A stretch of 64,000 bases of DNA from Burkholderia cenocepacia (GCF_900446215.1 NZ_UAQZ01000001.1:1364001-1428000); one strand, 5' to 3'. Shown: positions 1 to 10,235, numbered from the stretch's first letter. A program made the numbers and translations. Notes: a model not told the origin generated them from the letters alone.

Positions 1-3000
1 GCGAAAGCGGCGGACAATCCCTATATCAAGATCATTGGCAGTGCGGCGGGAATTTCCGATACCGCGGCATCCGCCTCCAGCGGCTCGGTTGCAATGGGGC
101 GAGGGGCGGTTGCCGGTGCCGTTTACACCACGGCCATCGGTAACGATTCGCATGCGAACGGCCAATCCTCGACTGCGGTCGGGGTAACGTCGAGCGCGAG
201 CGGATCCCAATCCGTCGTCGTCGGCAATTCAACTTTTGCTGGCAATCAAGGTACTGCCATCGGCTACGGTGCAAATGCGAGAGGCACTAACGCTGCTGCT
301 CTCGGCACTCGAGCTGCAGCGAGCGGCGGAGACTCGTTGGCGCTCGGTACGAACGCCAGCGCAGCAGGCACGGGTGCCGTCGCGCTGGGCTATGGATCGG
401 AAGCGACCCGCAACAATACCGTATCGGTCGGCAAGACAGGCGCTGAACGCCAGATCGCTAACGTCGCTGCAGGTACGCAGGGCACGGATGCGGTCAACCT
501 CAACCAGTTGAACACGGCGATTGCCGGCGTGAAGACGTCGGACAATCCGTACGTCAAAATAGTCGGCAATACGGCCGCTGAGGCGTCGGGGATGGGGTCG
601 GTTTCGATCGGAAGCGGCTCGGTCGCCCGATCGGGGAGCAGCGGCGGCAACATTGCGATCGGGAATGGCGCCACGGCCGACACATCTGGCGGCGGGTACG
701 GCACGATGGCGCTCGGTTACGGCGCAAAAGCCGGTACCTCCGGCTATTCCGGCGGCATGGCGATCGGTTTGGGCGCCAATTCGACTCACGGCAACGTTGC
801 GATCGGCGACGGTGCCCAAGCCTCGGGCAAAGCCGGTGACGCAGCGACCTATCGTGGCGTGACCGCGATCGGTAATAACGCTACCGCGAATGCGGCTTCC
901 AGCGTCGCGCTTGGGTATCTTTCGGTTGCTGATCGAGACAACTCGGTTTCGGTCGGCTCGTCGACCCTTCAGCGGCAGATTACCAACGTGGCCGCTGGCA
1001 CGGCGGACACCGATGCGGTGAACGTTTCTCAGCTGAAGGGCTCGGGCCTGATCGGAGACGACGGCAAGTCGATCGCCGCGGTGACGTACGACCGTAACGC
1101 AGACGGCACGCCGAACTACGGCACGGTGACGCTGGGTAACGGCAATGGCCCGACGCAGATCAAGAACGTCGCGGATGCGAAGGATGATCACGACGCGTTG
1201 AACCTCGGTCAGTTGAAGGACGCAGGCCTGGTCGGCGACGACGGTGCAGGCAAGCTGACGTCGGCGGCAGTGACGTACGACAAGAACGCGGACGGCACGA
1301 TCAACCACGACAAGGCCACGCTGGCCGGCACGAGCGGCACGACGCTGTCGAACGTGAAGGCAGGCGTTGCCGATATGGACGCGGTGAACGTGTCGCAGCT
1401 GAAGGGTTCGGGCCTGATCGGAGACGACGGCAAGTCGATCGCCGCGGTGACGTACGACCGTAACGCAGACGGCACGCCGAACTACGGCACGGTGACGCTG
1501 GGCAACGGCAATGGCCCGACGCAGATCAAGAACGTCGCGGACGCGAAGGACGATCACGACGCGCTGAACCTCGGCCAGTTGAAGGACACGGGCCTGGTGG
1601 GCGAAGACGGTGCGGGCAAGCTGACGTCGCTGGCGGTGACGTACGACGGCGCGGCGAAGGACAGCGTGACGCTGGGCGGCACGGGCGCGACCGCGCCGGT
1701 GGCGCTGCACAACGTGGCGGACGGTGTTCTGTCGGCGACGAGCAAGGACGCGGTGAACGGTTCGCAGCTGTTCGCGACGAACACGCGCGTGGGTGATCTG
1801 GAAGATTCGCTGTCGAAGGGCGGTGTGATCGACCCGGTGACGGGCGAATCGCTGGCCGTGGTGTACGACAGCAACGCGAAGGACACCGTGACGCTGAAGG
1901 GCACGAACGGCACGACGCTGTCGAACGTGAAGGCCGGCGCTGCCGACATGGACGCGGTGAACGTTTCTCAGCTGAAGGGTTCGGGCCTGATCGGAGACGA
2001 CGGCAAGTCGATCGCCGCGGTCACGTACGACCGTAACGCGGACGGCACGCCGAACTACGGCACGGTGACGCTGGGCAACGGCAATGGTCCGACGCAAGTC
2101 AAGAACGTCGCGACGGGCGTCGAGGACACCGACGCGGTCAACGTCAAGCAGCTGACGTCCGGCCTGTCGGATCTGAAGGACGAAATGTCCCGCGCCGACC
2201 TGCGCTTCGTCAAGGTCAATGCCGACCCGGTCACGGGCACGCCGGCTATCGCAAGCGGCGCGCTGGCTGTCGCCATCGGTTCCGACGCACGTGCCACCAG
2301 CGCCAACTCGCTGGCACTCGGCAGCGGCGCGCGCGTGACGGGCGCGGGCTCGGTCGCGATCGGCTACAACTCGGTTGCCAACCAGAACAACGTCGTGTCG
2401 GTGGGCGACGTGGGCCGGGAACGCAAGATCGTCAACGTGGCGGACGGTGACGTCGCATTCCAGAGCACCGACGCGGTCAATGGCGGCCAGCTCTATGCGG
2501 CGCTGAACACGTTGTCGACGTCGGTGACTTCGAAGACGCAGCAGGCGATCGATACGTTCTCGACGGAAATCGACAAGAAGACGAAGGCCGCGATCGACGA
2601 GGTCAGTTCGCGCTCCATGCAGCCGATGGACGTCAGCGACCCGCTCGTCGCGATCGAAGGCCTGCAGGGCAACAACGTCGCTTCGCTGAACGGTGCGGAT
2701 CCGGCTACGGCAACGGCAGCCGCGATCGGTTCGTCGACCGCGGCAAGCGGCGCGAACGCGGTGGCAATCGGCCTGCAAAGCGGCGCGGGTTCCAACAACT
2801 CGGTCGCGCTCGGCAGCTTTGCGCAAACCGGCGCCGGCCAGGACTACTCGGTCGCGATGGGTTCGAACGTCCAGACGAACGGCACGCAAGCCGTCGCGAT
2901 GGGTGCGAACACGCAGGCGAACGGCGACTATGCACTGGCGATCGGCAACAACGGCGCACAGGCGGTCGGCGACAGCTCGATCGCGGTCGGTAACGGTGCG

Positions 3001-6000
3001 AACGTGCGCGCCGGCGCGACCAACGCGATGGCAATCGGTACGGGTGCGAACGTCGCACGCAACGTCGAAGGCGCGATGGCGCTCGGCGCGAACTCGACCT
3101 CGGGCGCGGCCAACAGCATCGCACTCGGCTCGAACTCGTTCTCGAATCGTGCGGACACGCTGTCGGTCGGCCGCGCAGGCGCGGAACGCCAGATCGTCAA
3201 CGTCGCGGCCGGTACGCAGGCGACCGATGCGGTGAACGTCAGCCAGCTGAAGGGCGTGACGGACTCGCTCGGCGGCGGCACGACGATCGGTGCGGACGGC
3301 AGCATCACGAAGCCGACGTACAACGTGGGCGGCACGGATTACCACAACGTCGGCGATGCCCTCGATGCGCTGGAAAAGAGCAGCGGCAGCAATCCGCTGG
3401 CCGTGGCGTACGACAGCGCGGCGAAGGACACCGTGACGCTGGGCGGCGTGGGCGCCACGACGCCGGTCGCACTGAAGAACGTCGCGGATGCGAAGGACGA
3501 CCACGACGCGCTGAACCTCGGCCAGCTGAAGAACGCCGGCCTGGTCGGTGACGACGGCGCGGGCAAGCTGACGTCGGCGGCAGTGACGTACGACAAGAAC
3601 GCGGACGGCACGATCAACCACGACAAGGCCACGCTGGCGGGCACGAGCGGCACGACGCTGTCGAACGTGAAGGCGGGTGTTGCCGATATGGACGCGGTGA
3701 ACGTGTCGCAACTGAAGGGTTCGGGCCTGATCGGCGACGACGGCAAGTCGATCGCGGCGGTGACGTACGACCGTAACGCGGACGGCACGCCGAACTATGG
3801 TTCGGTGACGCTGGGCAACGGCACGGGGCCGACGCAGCTGAAGAACGTCGCGGACGCGAAGGACGACCACGACGCGCTGAACCTCGGCCAGTTGAAGGAT
3901 ACGGGCCTGGTGGGTGAAGACGGCGCAGGCAAGCTGACGTCGGCAGCGGTGACGTACGACAAGAACGCGGACGGCACGATTAACCATGACAAGGCCACGC
4001 TGGCCGGCACGAGCGGCACGACGCTGTCGAACGTGAAGGCAGGCGTTGCCGACATGGACGCGGTGAACGTGTCGCAGCTGAAGGACGCGGGCCTGATCGA
4101 TCCGTCGACGGGTAAGCCGATGGCAGCAGTGACGTACGACAGCGCGGCGAAGGACACGGTGACGCTGGGCGGCGTGGGCGCAACGACGCCGGTCGCACTG
4201 AAGAACGTGGCCGACGCGAAGGACGATCACGACGCACTGAACCTCGGCCAGCTGAAGGATACGGGCCTGGTGGGCGAAGACGGCGCGGGCAAGCTGACGT
4301 CGCTGGCGGTGACGTACGACGGCGCGTCGAAGGACAGCGTGACGCTGGGCGGCACGGGCGCGACCGCGCCGGTGGCGCTGCACAACATTGCGGACGGTGT
4401 TCTGTCGGCGACGAGCAAGGACGCGGTGAACGGTTCGCAGCTGTTCGCGACGAACACGCGCGTGGGTGATCTGGAAGATTCGCTGAAGCAGGGCGGTGTG
4501 ATCGACCCGACGACGGGCGAATCGCTGGCCGTGGTGTACGACAGCACGGCGAAGAACAGCGTGACGCTGGGCAACGCCGGTACGCCGGTGGGTATCCACA
4601 ACCTTGCAGCCGGCACGGTGAACGCGACGAGCAATGACGCGATCAACGGTTCGCAGCTGTTCACCGTGTCGAAGAGCGTTGCCGACAAGATCGGCGGCGG
4701 CGCGGGTGTCGGCGCGGACGGTTCGATCACGGACCCGACTTACTCGGTCGGCGGCCAGGATTACCACAACGTGGGTGACGCCCTCGATGCGCTCGACAAG
4801 AACAGCGGCAACAATCCGCTGGCAGTGGCCTACGACAGCGCGGCGAAGGACACCGTGACGCTGGGCGGCGTGGGCGCCACGACGCCGGTCGCACTGAAGA
4901 ACGTCGCGGATGCGAAGGACGACCACGACGCGCTGAACCTCGGCCAGCTGAAGAACGCCGGCCTGGTCGGCGACGACGGTGCGGGCAACCTGACGTCGGC
5001 GGCAGTGACGTACGACAAGAACGCGGACGGCACGATCAACCACGACAAGGCCACGCTGGCCGGCACGAGCGGCACGACGCTGTCGAACGTGAAGGCGGGT
5101 GTTGCCGACATGGACGCGGTGAACGTTTCTCAGCTGAAGGGTTCGGGCCTGATCGGAGACGACGGCAAGTCGATCGCCGCGGTCACGTACGACCGTAACG
5201 CGGACGGCACGCCGAACTATGGTTCGGTGACGCTGGGCAACGGCACGGGGCCGACGCAGCTGAAGAACGTCGCGGACGCGACGGACGACGGCGACGCGCT
5301 GAACCTCGGCCAGTTGAAGAACGCGGGTCTGGTTGGCGAGGACGGCGCAGGCAAGCTGACGTCGGCGGCAGTGACGTACGACAAGAACGCGGACGGCACG
5401 ATCAACCATGACAAGGCCACGCTGGCGGGCACGAGCGGCACGACGCTGTCGAACGTGAAGGCGGGTGTTGCCGACATGGACGCGGTGAACGTGAGCCAGC
5501 TGAAGGGTTCGGGCCTGATCGGCGATGACGGCAAGTCGATCGCCGCGGTGACGTACGACCGTAACGCGGACGGCACGCCGAACTACGGTTCGGTGACGCT
5601 GGGCAACGGCACGGGGCCGACGCAGCTGAAGAACGTGGCCGACGCGAAGGACGACCACGACGCACTGAACCTCGGCCAGATGAAGGATGCGGGCCTGGTC
5701 GGCGAGGACGGCGCAGGCAAGCTGACGTCGGCCGCAGTGACGTACGACAAGAACGCGGACGGCACGATCAACCACGACAAGGCCACGCTGGCCGGCACGA
5801 GCGGCACGACGCTGTCGAACGTGAAGGCAGGTGTTGCCGACATGGACGCGGTGAACGTGTCGCAGCTGAAGGACGCGGGCCTGATCGATCCGTCGACGGG
5901 CAAGTCGCTTGCAGCAGTGACGTATGACGACGCGACGAAGAGCACCGTGACGCTGGGCGGCGTGGGCGCAACGACGCCGGTCGCACTGAAGAACGTGGCC

Positions 6001-8268
6001 GACGGCACGGATCGTCACGACGCGATCAACCTCGGCCAGTTGCAGGACGCGGGCCTGGTGGCGCCGGTCGATCCGACGGACCCGGGCAAGGGCCTGAAGT
6101 CGCTCGCCGTGGCATACGACAGCGCGACGCAGGACGTGGTCACGCTGAAGGGCACGGACGGCACGACGATCACGAACGTGAAGGCGGGCGCGGTCACGGC
6201 CACCAGCACGGACGCGATCAACGGTTCGCAACTGCACGCGACGGCGCAAAGCGTGGCCGATTCGCTGGGCGGCGGCTCGACCGTCGACGCGGACGGCAAG
6301 GTGACGAACCCGTCGTATTCGCTGGCCGACCCGACGGATGCGTCGAAGAAGGCGGAGTACAGCAACGTGGGTGACGCGCTGGCGAACCTCGACGGCCGTA
6401 CGTCGACGAACACGGAGAACATCACCGTGATCAACAAGCAGCTCGCCGATTCGGGTCTGGTCGATCCGGCGACGGGCCAGTCGATCGCGGCGGTGACGTA
6501 CGACCGCAATGCCGACGGCACGCCGAACAAGGGTTCGGTGACGCTCGGCGGCGCGGGCGCGACGGCTCCGGTGGCGTTGAAGAACGTGGCGGACGGTGTG
6601 GACGCGCACGATGCAGTGAACCTCGGTCAGCTGCAGGGCGCGGGCCTGGTGGCGCCGGTCGATCCGACGAACCCGGGTGCGGGTCTGACGTCGCTGGCGG
6701 TGACGTACGACAAGCACGCGGACGGTTCGGCGAACTTCGACCAGATCACGCTGAAGGGCACGGACGGCTCGACGATCACGAACGTGAAGGCAGGCGCGGT
6801 GAACGCGACCAGCACGGACGCCGTGAACGGTTCGCAGCTGTACGGCGCATCGAAGAGCGTGGCGGATTCGCTGGGCGGCGGTTCGACCGTCGACGCGAAC
6901 GGCAACGTGACGAACCCGACGTACACGGTCAACAACCAGAAGTTCGACAACGTCGGCGATGCGATCGAGAACATCTCGAACAGCCTCGTCCACGGCTCGA
7001 TCGGCCTGGTCCAGCAGGACGACGTGACGCGCGACATCACGGTCGCGAAGGACACGGACGGCACGACCGTGAACTTTGCGGGCACGGCGGGCGACCGCGT
7101 GCTGACCGGCGTGGGTGCGGGTGCGGTGAGCGCGACGAGCAACGACGCGATCAACGGCTCGCAACTGCACGGCACCGCGCAGAGCGTGGCGGACGTGATC
7201 GGCGGCGGCACGACCGTCGATGCGGACGGCAAGCTCGCGGACACGTCGATCGAGGTGAACGGCAACAAGTACAAGACCGTGGCCGAAGCAGTCCAGGCCG
7301 CGGCGCAGTACGGCGCGACCGATTCGCTCGCGGTGCGTTACGACCTGAATGCGGACGGCACGCCGAACTACGGTTCGGTCACGCTGGGCGGTTCGGGCTC
7401 GGCACCGGTGCGCCTGACCAACGTCGCGGACGGCGCGAGCAAGTATGACGCTGTGAACTTCGGCCAGTTGAGTGAGCTGAACGACAAGATCGGCGGCCTC
7501 GACGACCGCGTCGGTGCCCTGGAGCAGAACCCGGGCCCTGGCACCCCGAACCCTGGCGGCCCCGGCAACGAGTACTTCGCTGGCACCGACATCGGTTCGG
7601 ACGGCACGACGCCGGCGAACGCAGGCGACGGCACGGGCAACACGGCCGCCGGCTCGAACGCACGGGTCGGCACGGGCGTGAACAACGGCACGGCGATCGG
7701 TTCGGGCGCCGGCGTGTCGAAGGACGGCGGTGTGGCGATTGGCTCCAACGCGGCGAGCGCCGCCGAAGGGGCGGTCGCGATCGGCCGCGGTTCGGACGCA
7801 TCGGGCAGCAAGTCGACTGCGATCGGCGACGGCGCGAAGGCGTCGGGTGCGAACTCGGTGGCGCTGGGTTCGGGTTCGCAGGCGACTGAAGCGAACACGG
7901 TCTCGTTCGGCGATGGCAGCGAGGACGGCAACCGCCGGATCGTCAACATCCGCGACGGTATCAACGAGACCGACGCCGCGACGAAGGGGCAGCTCGACCG
8001 CGCCGTGGGCGGCTTGCAAGGCCAGGTCAACGACCTGTCGCGCAACGCCTACTCCGGTATCGCCGCAGCGACCGCGCTGACGATGATTCCGGGCGTCGAT
8101 CCGGGCAAGACCGTGTCGTTCGGTATCGGCGGCGCGACCTACAAGGGCTATCAGGCGGTGGCGTTCGGCGGCGAAGCCCGCATCACGCAGAACCTGAAGA
8201 TGAAGGCCGGCGTGGGTCTGTCGAGCGGTGGCAACACCGTCGGCGTGGGCGCTTCGTACCAGTGGTAA
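1..8268 (+). CDS. Trimeric autotransporter adhesin 1, 5' end outside window
   Basis: The reading frame is open from the first base of the window, so the N-terminus (extended signal peptide and first head repeats) is missing. More than 2,750 residues remain. The visible order is YadA-type head repeats (AIG/ALG motifs about every 14 residues), necks of the [11 protein letters not shown] type followed by DAVNVSQL, a long middle of near-identical stalk blocks (about 1.0-6.0 kb), more head repeats (about 2.7-3.2 kb and 7.6-7.9 kb), and a C-terminal YadA anchor ending GVGASYQW. Known family role: homotrimeric outer-membrane adhesin that exports its own passenger and binds host matrix or other cells. 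It ends at a TAA followed by two hairpins, and an OmpA-like lipoprotein gene starts about 100 bases downstream. The family call is secure; the ligand is unknown. Confidence 0.95.
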   Translation, partial: AKAADNPYIKIIGSAAGISDTAASASSGSVAMGRGAVAGAVYTTAIGNDSHANGQSSTAVGVTSSASGSQSVVVGNSTFAGNQGTAIGYGANARGTNAAALGTRAAASGGDSLALGTNASAAGTGAVALGYGSEATRNNTVSVGKTGAERQIANVAAGTQGTDAVNLNQLNTAIAGVKTSDNPYVKIVGNTAAEASGMGSVSIGSGSVARSGSSGGNIAIGNGATADTSGGGYGTMALGYGAKAGTSGYSGGMAIGLGANSTHGNVAIGDGAQASGKAGDAATYRGVTAIGNNATANAASSVALGYLSVADRDNSVSVGSSTLQRQITNVAAGTADTDAVNVSQLKGSGLIGDDGKSIAAVTYDRNADGTPNYGTVTLGNGNGPTQIKNVADAKDDHDALNLGQLKDAGLVGDDGAGKLTSAAVTYDKNADGTINHDKATLAGTSGTTLSNVKAGVADMDAVNVSQLKGSGLIGDDGKSIAAVTYDRNADGTPNYGTVTLGNGNGPTQIKNVADAKDDHDALNLGQLKDTGLVGEDGAGKLTSLAVTYDGAAKDSVTLGGTGATAPVALHNVADGVLSATSKDAVNGSQLFATNTRVGDLEDSLSKGGVIDPVTGESLAVVYDSNAKDTVTLKGTNGTTLSNVKAGAADMDAVNVSQLKGSGLIGDDGKSIAAVTYDRNADGTPNYGTVTLGNGNGPTQVKNVATGVEDTDAVNVKQLTSGLSDLKDEMSRADLRFVKVNADPVTGTPAIASGALAVAIGSDARATSANSLALGSGARVTGAGSVAIGYNSVANQNNVVSVGDVGRERKIVNVADGDVAFQSTDAVNGGQLYAALNTLSTSVTSKTQQAIDTFSTEIDKKTKAAIDEVSSRSMQPMDVSDPLVAIEGLQGNNVASLNGADPATATAAAIGSSTAASGANAVAIGLQSGAGSNNSVALGSFAQTGAGQDYSVAMGSNVQTNGTQAVAMGANTQANGDYALAIGNNGAQAVGDSSIAVGNGANVRAGATNAMAIGTGANVARNVEGAMALGANSTSGAANSIALGSNSFSNRADTLSVGRAGAERQIVNVAAGTQATDAVNVSQLKGVTDSLGGGTTIGADGSITKPTYNVGGTDYHNVGDALDALEKSSGSNPLAVAYDSAAKDTVTLGGVGATTPVALKNVADAKDDHDALNLGQLKNAGLVGDDGAGKLTSAAVTYDKNADGTINHDKATLAGTSGTTLSNVKAGVADMDAVNVSQLKGSGLIGDDGKSIAAVTYDRNADGTPNYGSVTLGNGTGPTQLKNVADAKDDHDALNLGQLKDTGLVGEDGAGKLTSAAVTYDKNADGTINHDKATLAGTSGTTLSNVKAGVADMDAVNVSQLKDAGLIDPSTGKPMAAVTYDSAAKDTVTLGGVGATTPVALKNVADAKDDHDALNLGQLKDTGLVGEDGAGKLTSLAVTYDGASKDSVTLGGTGATAPVALHNIADGVLSATSKDAVNGSQLFATNTRVGDLEDSLKQGGVIDPTTGESLAVVYDSTAKNSVTLGNAGTPVGIHNLAAGTVNATSNDAINGSQLFTVSKSVADKIGGGAGVGADGSITDPTYSVGGQDYHNVGDALDALDKNSGNNPLAVAYDSAAKDTVTLGGVGATTPVALKNVADAKDDHDALNLGQLKNAGLVGDDGAGNLTSAAVTYDKNADGTINHDKATLAGTSGTTLSNVKAGVADMDAVNVSQLKGSGLIGDDGKSIAAVTYDRNADGTPNYGSVTLGNGTGPTQLKNVADATDDGDALNLGQLKNAGLVGEDGAGKLTSAAVTYDKNADGTINHDKATLAGTSGTTLSNVKAGVADMDAVNVSQLKGSGLIGDDGKSIAAVTYDRNADGTPNYGSVTLGNGTGPTQLKNVADAKDDHDALNLGQMKDAGLVGEDGAGKLTSAAVTYDKNADGTINHDKATLAGTSGTTLSNVKAGVADMDAVNVSQLKDAGLIDPSTGKSLAAVTYDDATKSTVTLGGVGATTPVALKNVADGTDRHDAINLGQLQDAGLVAPVDPTDPGKGLKSLAVAYDSATQDVVTLKGTDGTTITNVKAGAVTATSTDAINGSQLHATAQSVADSLGGGSTVDADGKVTNPSYSLADPTDASKKAEYSNVGDALANLDGRTSTNTENITVINKQLADSGLVDPATGQSIAAVTYDRNADGTPNKGSVTLGGAGATAPVALKNVADGVDAHDAVNLGQLQGAGLVAPVDPTNPGAGLTSLAVTYDKHADGSANFDQITLKGTDGSTITNVKAGAVNATSTDAVNGSQLYGASKSVADSLGGGSTVDANGNVTNPTYTVNNQKFDNVGDAIENISNSLVHGSIGLVQQDDVTRDITVAKDTDGTTVNFAGTAGDRVLTGVGAGAVSATSNDAINGSQLHGTAQSVADVIGGGTTVDADGKLADTSIEVNGNKYKTVAEAVQAAAQYGATDSLAVRYDLNADGTPNYGSVTLGGSGSAPVRLTNVADGASKYDAVNFGQLSELNDKIGGLDDRVGALEQNPGPGTPNPGGPGNEYFAGTDIGSDGTTPANAGDGTGNTAAGSNARVGTGVNNGTAIGSGAGVSKDGGVAIGSNAASAAEGAVAIGRGSDASGSKSTAIGDGAKASGANSVALGSGSQATEANTVSFGDGSEDGNRRIVNIRDGINETDAATKGQLDRAVGGLQGQVNDLSRNAYSGIAAATALTMIPGVDPGKTVSFGIGGATYKGYQAVAFGGEARITQNLKMKAGVGLSSGGNTVGVGASYQW
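1009..6000 (+). repeat. Near-identical stalk repeats inside adhesin 1
   Basis: The block GSGLIGDDGKSIAAVTYDRN recurs six times (near 1040, 1410, 1980, 3720, 5145 and 5510). It alternates with a block containing GAGKLTSAAVTYDKN and another containing ATTPVALKNVADAKDD. The copies are almost identical at nucleotide level as well, including long runs at third codon positions, which points to recent duplication or gene conversion rather than ancient protein repeats. Confidence 0.9.
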
Positions 8269-8274
8269 TGCGCC

Positions 8275-8296
8275 GGGCGGGGCATGAGCCCCGCCC
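8275..8296 (+). terminator. GC-rich hairpin after adhesin 1
   Basis: GGGCGGGGC and GCCCCGCCC form a 9-bp stem with a 4-base loop, starting 6 bases after the adhesin stop codon. It has no T-run, so it may stabilise the 3' end or terminate weakly. Confidence 0.4.
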
Positions 8297-8342
8297 GCGC
8301 CACCCATCCGACTGATTCCGAATCCATTCAACCTTTTTCAGG

Positions 8343-8365
8343 CGTCCGCCTTCGGGCGGACGTTT
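8343..8365 (+). terminator. TTCG-loop hairpin just upstream of the OmpA-like gene
   Basis: CGTCCGCC, a TTCG tetraloop and GGCGGACG are followed by TTT. The hairpin ends only 7 bases before the ATG at 8370, in the place where a ribosome binding site would be expected. It could be a terminator for adhesin 1 or a translation-control structure for the next gene. Confidence 0.45.
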
Positions 8366-8369
8366 CACC

Positions 8370-9089
8370 ATGACCATGAAAACTCTGTTGTTGCGTGCCG
8401 CATCGATCGGCGCGATCGCAATGGCGCTCGGTGCGTGCACGACGCAATCGGGCGTCACCTATGACATCCGCGCGGTGTCGATCCCGGGCAAGGCGGACAA
8501 TGTGTTCCGCGTGAGCTGCGACGGGCTGCTCGGCAGCGCGAATTCCTGCGCCCGCGCGGCGGAAGAATTCTGCCGCGGCCAGGGTTTCACGCCGCTCGAG
8601 ATGATCGACCGCGTGCGCAGCGGTGCGCCGATGAAGGATCCGCGCGAAATCACGTTCATGTGCGGCAAGCCGCAGCCGGTCGTTCAAGCCACGCCGCCGG
8701 CGCCGCCGCCGCCGCCGCAACCGGCCCCGCAGCCGGTTCCGCAGCGCCAGGTGCTGCTGCAGGGCGACGCGAACTTCGCGTTCGACAGCGCGGCGCTGAC
8801 GCCGGACGCACGCGCGCAGCTCGACCGCTTCGTCGATATCAACAGCGGCATCGAATTCCGCCGCGTGGCGATCACGGGCTTCACCGATTCGACGGGCAGC
8901 AACACGCACAACCTCGCACTGTCGGCTTCGCGCGCCCGCAACGTGATGAACTACCTGCGCAGCAACGGCCTGAAGGCACAGTCGTTCGTCTCCGAAGGCC
9001 TCGGCGCCGCCGATCCGGTCGCGTCCAACGCGACTGCGGAAGGCCGTGCGCAGAACCGCCGTGTCGAGATCCGGATCGACGCGAAGTAA
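8370..9089 (+). CDS. OmpA-family lipoprotein
   Basis: The 239-residue protein has a hydrophobic signal sequence ending in the lipobox LGAC, so it should be processed by signal peptidase II and lipidated. A middle segment with several Cys is followed by a Pro-rich linker (about residues 110-130). A C-terminal OmpA/peptidoglycan-binding domain follows (about 130-239), with the conserved FDSAALTPDARAQLD, GFTDSTGS and NRRVEI features. Expected role: an outer-membrane lipoprotein anchored to peptidoglycan. It lies directly after adhesin 1 and before a response regulator, so it may support adhesin assembly or envelope attachment (inference). An alternative ATG lies at 8376. Neither start has a clear Shine-Dalgarno site, because a hairpin occupies that position. 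Confidence 0.9.
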   Translation: MTMKTLLLRAASIGAIAMALGACTTQSGVTYDIRAVSIPGKADNVFRVSCDGLLGSANSCARAAEEFCRGQGFTPLEMIDRVRSGAPMKDPREITFMCGKPQPVVQATPPAPPPPPQPAPQPVPQRQVLLQGDANFAFDSAALTPDARAQLDRFVDINSGIEFRRVAITGFTDSTGSNTHNLALSASRARNVMNYLRSNGLKAQSFVSEGLGAADPVASNATAEGRAQNRRVEIRIDAK

Positions 9090-9183
9090 CGCGTAACGGA
9101 TCGCACGCCACTGGTACGCGCGGGGATCCGGTCGGCGCTGAGCCGATCGAAGGACGCTCCATCCATCCGCCCTGTACCCGGAA

Positions 9184-9215
9184 CCGCCGGCTCGTCACAA
9201 GCCGGCGGTTTTTTT
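9184..9215 (+). terminator. Rho-independent terminator after OmpA-like gene
   Basis: CCGCCGGC and GCCGGCGG form an 8-bp perfect stem with a 9-base loop, followed by seven T. It lies about 95 bases after the lipoprotein stop and before the response regulator. The rest of 9090-9383 shows no other feature. Confidence 0.85.
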
Positions 9216-9383
9216 ACGGGTGCGCACCCTGCGCCGGCCGCCGACGGCCGGGCCGATGGCTGATGCGCCCGTTTTCGTGCGAAGATAGCGCCCAATTACG
9301 ATCCACGACGCCGCGATGCGCGCCGTCGCCGCCCGCCGGGCGGCGAGCAGGCCGCGACGATTGCCGCGCAAATCTGGACGACT

Positions 9384-10103
9384 ATGGGAAGCTATCTGAT
9401 ACGCGTGGTACTGGCCGACGACCACCCGGCGATGCTCGTCGGTGTCGAGCACGGCCTGTCGTCGGTGCCGACGATCCAGTTGACCGGCAAGGCCGTCAAT
9501 TCGACCGAGCTGATCCGCCTCGTCGAGGCTGGCGTGTGCGACGTCGTGGTGTCCGACTATGCGATGCCGGGCAGCGCGCACGGCGACGGCATCACGCTGT
9601 TCTCCTATCTCCAGCGCAATCATCCGGCCGTGAAGCTGGTCGTGCTGACCATGCTCGACAACCCGGCCGTGATCGGCGCGCTGACGCGGCTCGGCATCGA
9701 GTGCATCGTCAGCAAGTCCGACACGATCGATCACCTGATTCCCGCGATTCACGCGGCCGCGACGGGCGGCTCGTATTTCTCGCCGTCGGTCGAGAAGGTC
9801 GTGCGCACGCTCACGTCGCATTCGAGCGCGCGGGCCGCCGATCAGAAGCGCGAGCTCAGCGACCGCGAACTCGAAGTCGTGCGGCTCTATGCGTCGGGCC
9901 TCACGGTCAACGAGATCGCCGACCAGCTCAGCCGCAGCAAGAAGACGATCAGCACGCAGAAAGCGCGCGCGATGGAAAAGCTCGGGATCGAGAAGGACAT
10001 CGACCTGCTGCGCTATGCGATCGAGCACGGAATCGTCGCCGCATCGGCCAGCGAAGGGCGGGGCGGCGATGCCAATGAGGAAGGCAGAGTCGATCCGGCC
10101 TGA
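9384..10103 (+). CDS. NarL/LuxR-type response regulator (paralogue A)
   Basis: The 239-residue protein has an N-terminal receiver with the acidic pair (A-DD, residues 12-13), phospho-acceptor Asp about residue 58 (VVVSDYAMPG) and the conserved Lys in IVSKSD. A C-terminal GerE helix-turn-helix carries LSDRELEVVRLYASGLTVNEIA and SRSKKTISTQK. This is the RcsB/EvgA/BvgA architecture normally served by hybrid kinases ending in Hpt domains, and such a kinase lies at 21868-24903. It is closely similar to the regulator at 10236-10928 on the opposite strand. Likely target (inference): the neighbouring adhesin genes. Confidence 0.92.
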   Translation: MGSYLIRVVLADDHPAMLVGVEHGLSSVPTIQLTGKAVNSTELIRLVEAGVCDVVVSDYAMPGSAHGDGITLFSYLQRNHPAVKLVVLTMLDNPAVIGALTRLGIECIVSKSDTIDHLIPAIHAAATGGSYFSPSVEKVVRTLTSHSSARAADQKRELSDRELEVVRLYASGLTVNEIADQLSRSKKTISTQKARAMEKLGIEKDIDLLRYAIEHGIVAASASEGRGGDANEEGRVDPA

Positions 10104-10184
10104 CGGCAGGCGTGACGATGCCGGCCGCGCGAGATGGCGGCCATGAAGGACGGTGAGTGCGCCAGCTCGTACCGGTGCACCGAT

Positions 10185-10216
10185 GCCCCGGCGCCGCAAG
10201 GTCGCCGGGGCTTTTT
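10185..10216. terminator. Terminator between convergent response regulators
   Basis: GCCCCGGC and GCCGGGGC form an 8-bp stem followed by five T on the plus strand. It lies between two convergent genes and could serve the plus-strand regulator, with weaker action on the minus strand. Confidence 0.8.
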
Positions 10217-10235
10217 GTTTCAGGTCGCGGTGGCG

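Noticed and set aside
1009..6000. Regular repeats considered as a CRISPR array
   Set aside because: The repeats are long, in frame and encode adhesin stalk blocks; no short repeats with unique spacers exist in the window.
229..8331. A 2,700-codon open frame on the minus strand opposite adhesin 1
   Set aside because: It is an antisense shadow created by the repetitive, GC-rich coding sequence; its translation is Arg/His-rich and has no family features.
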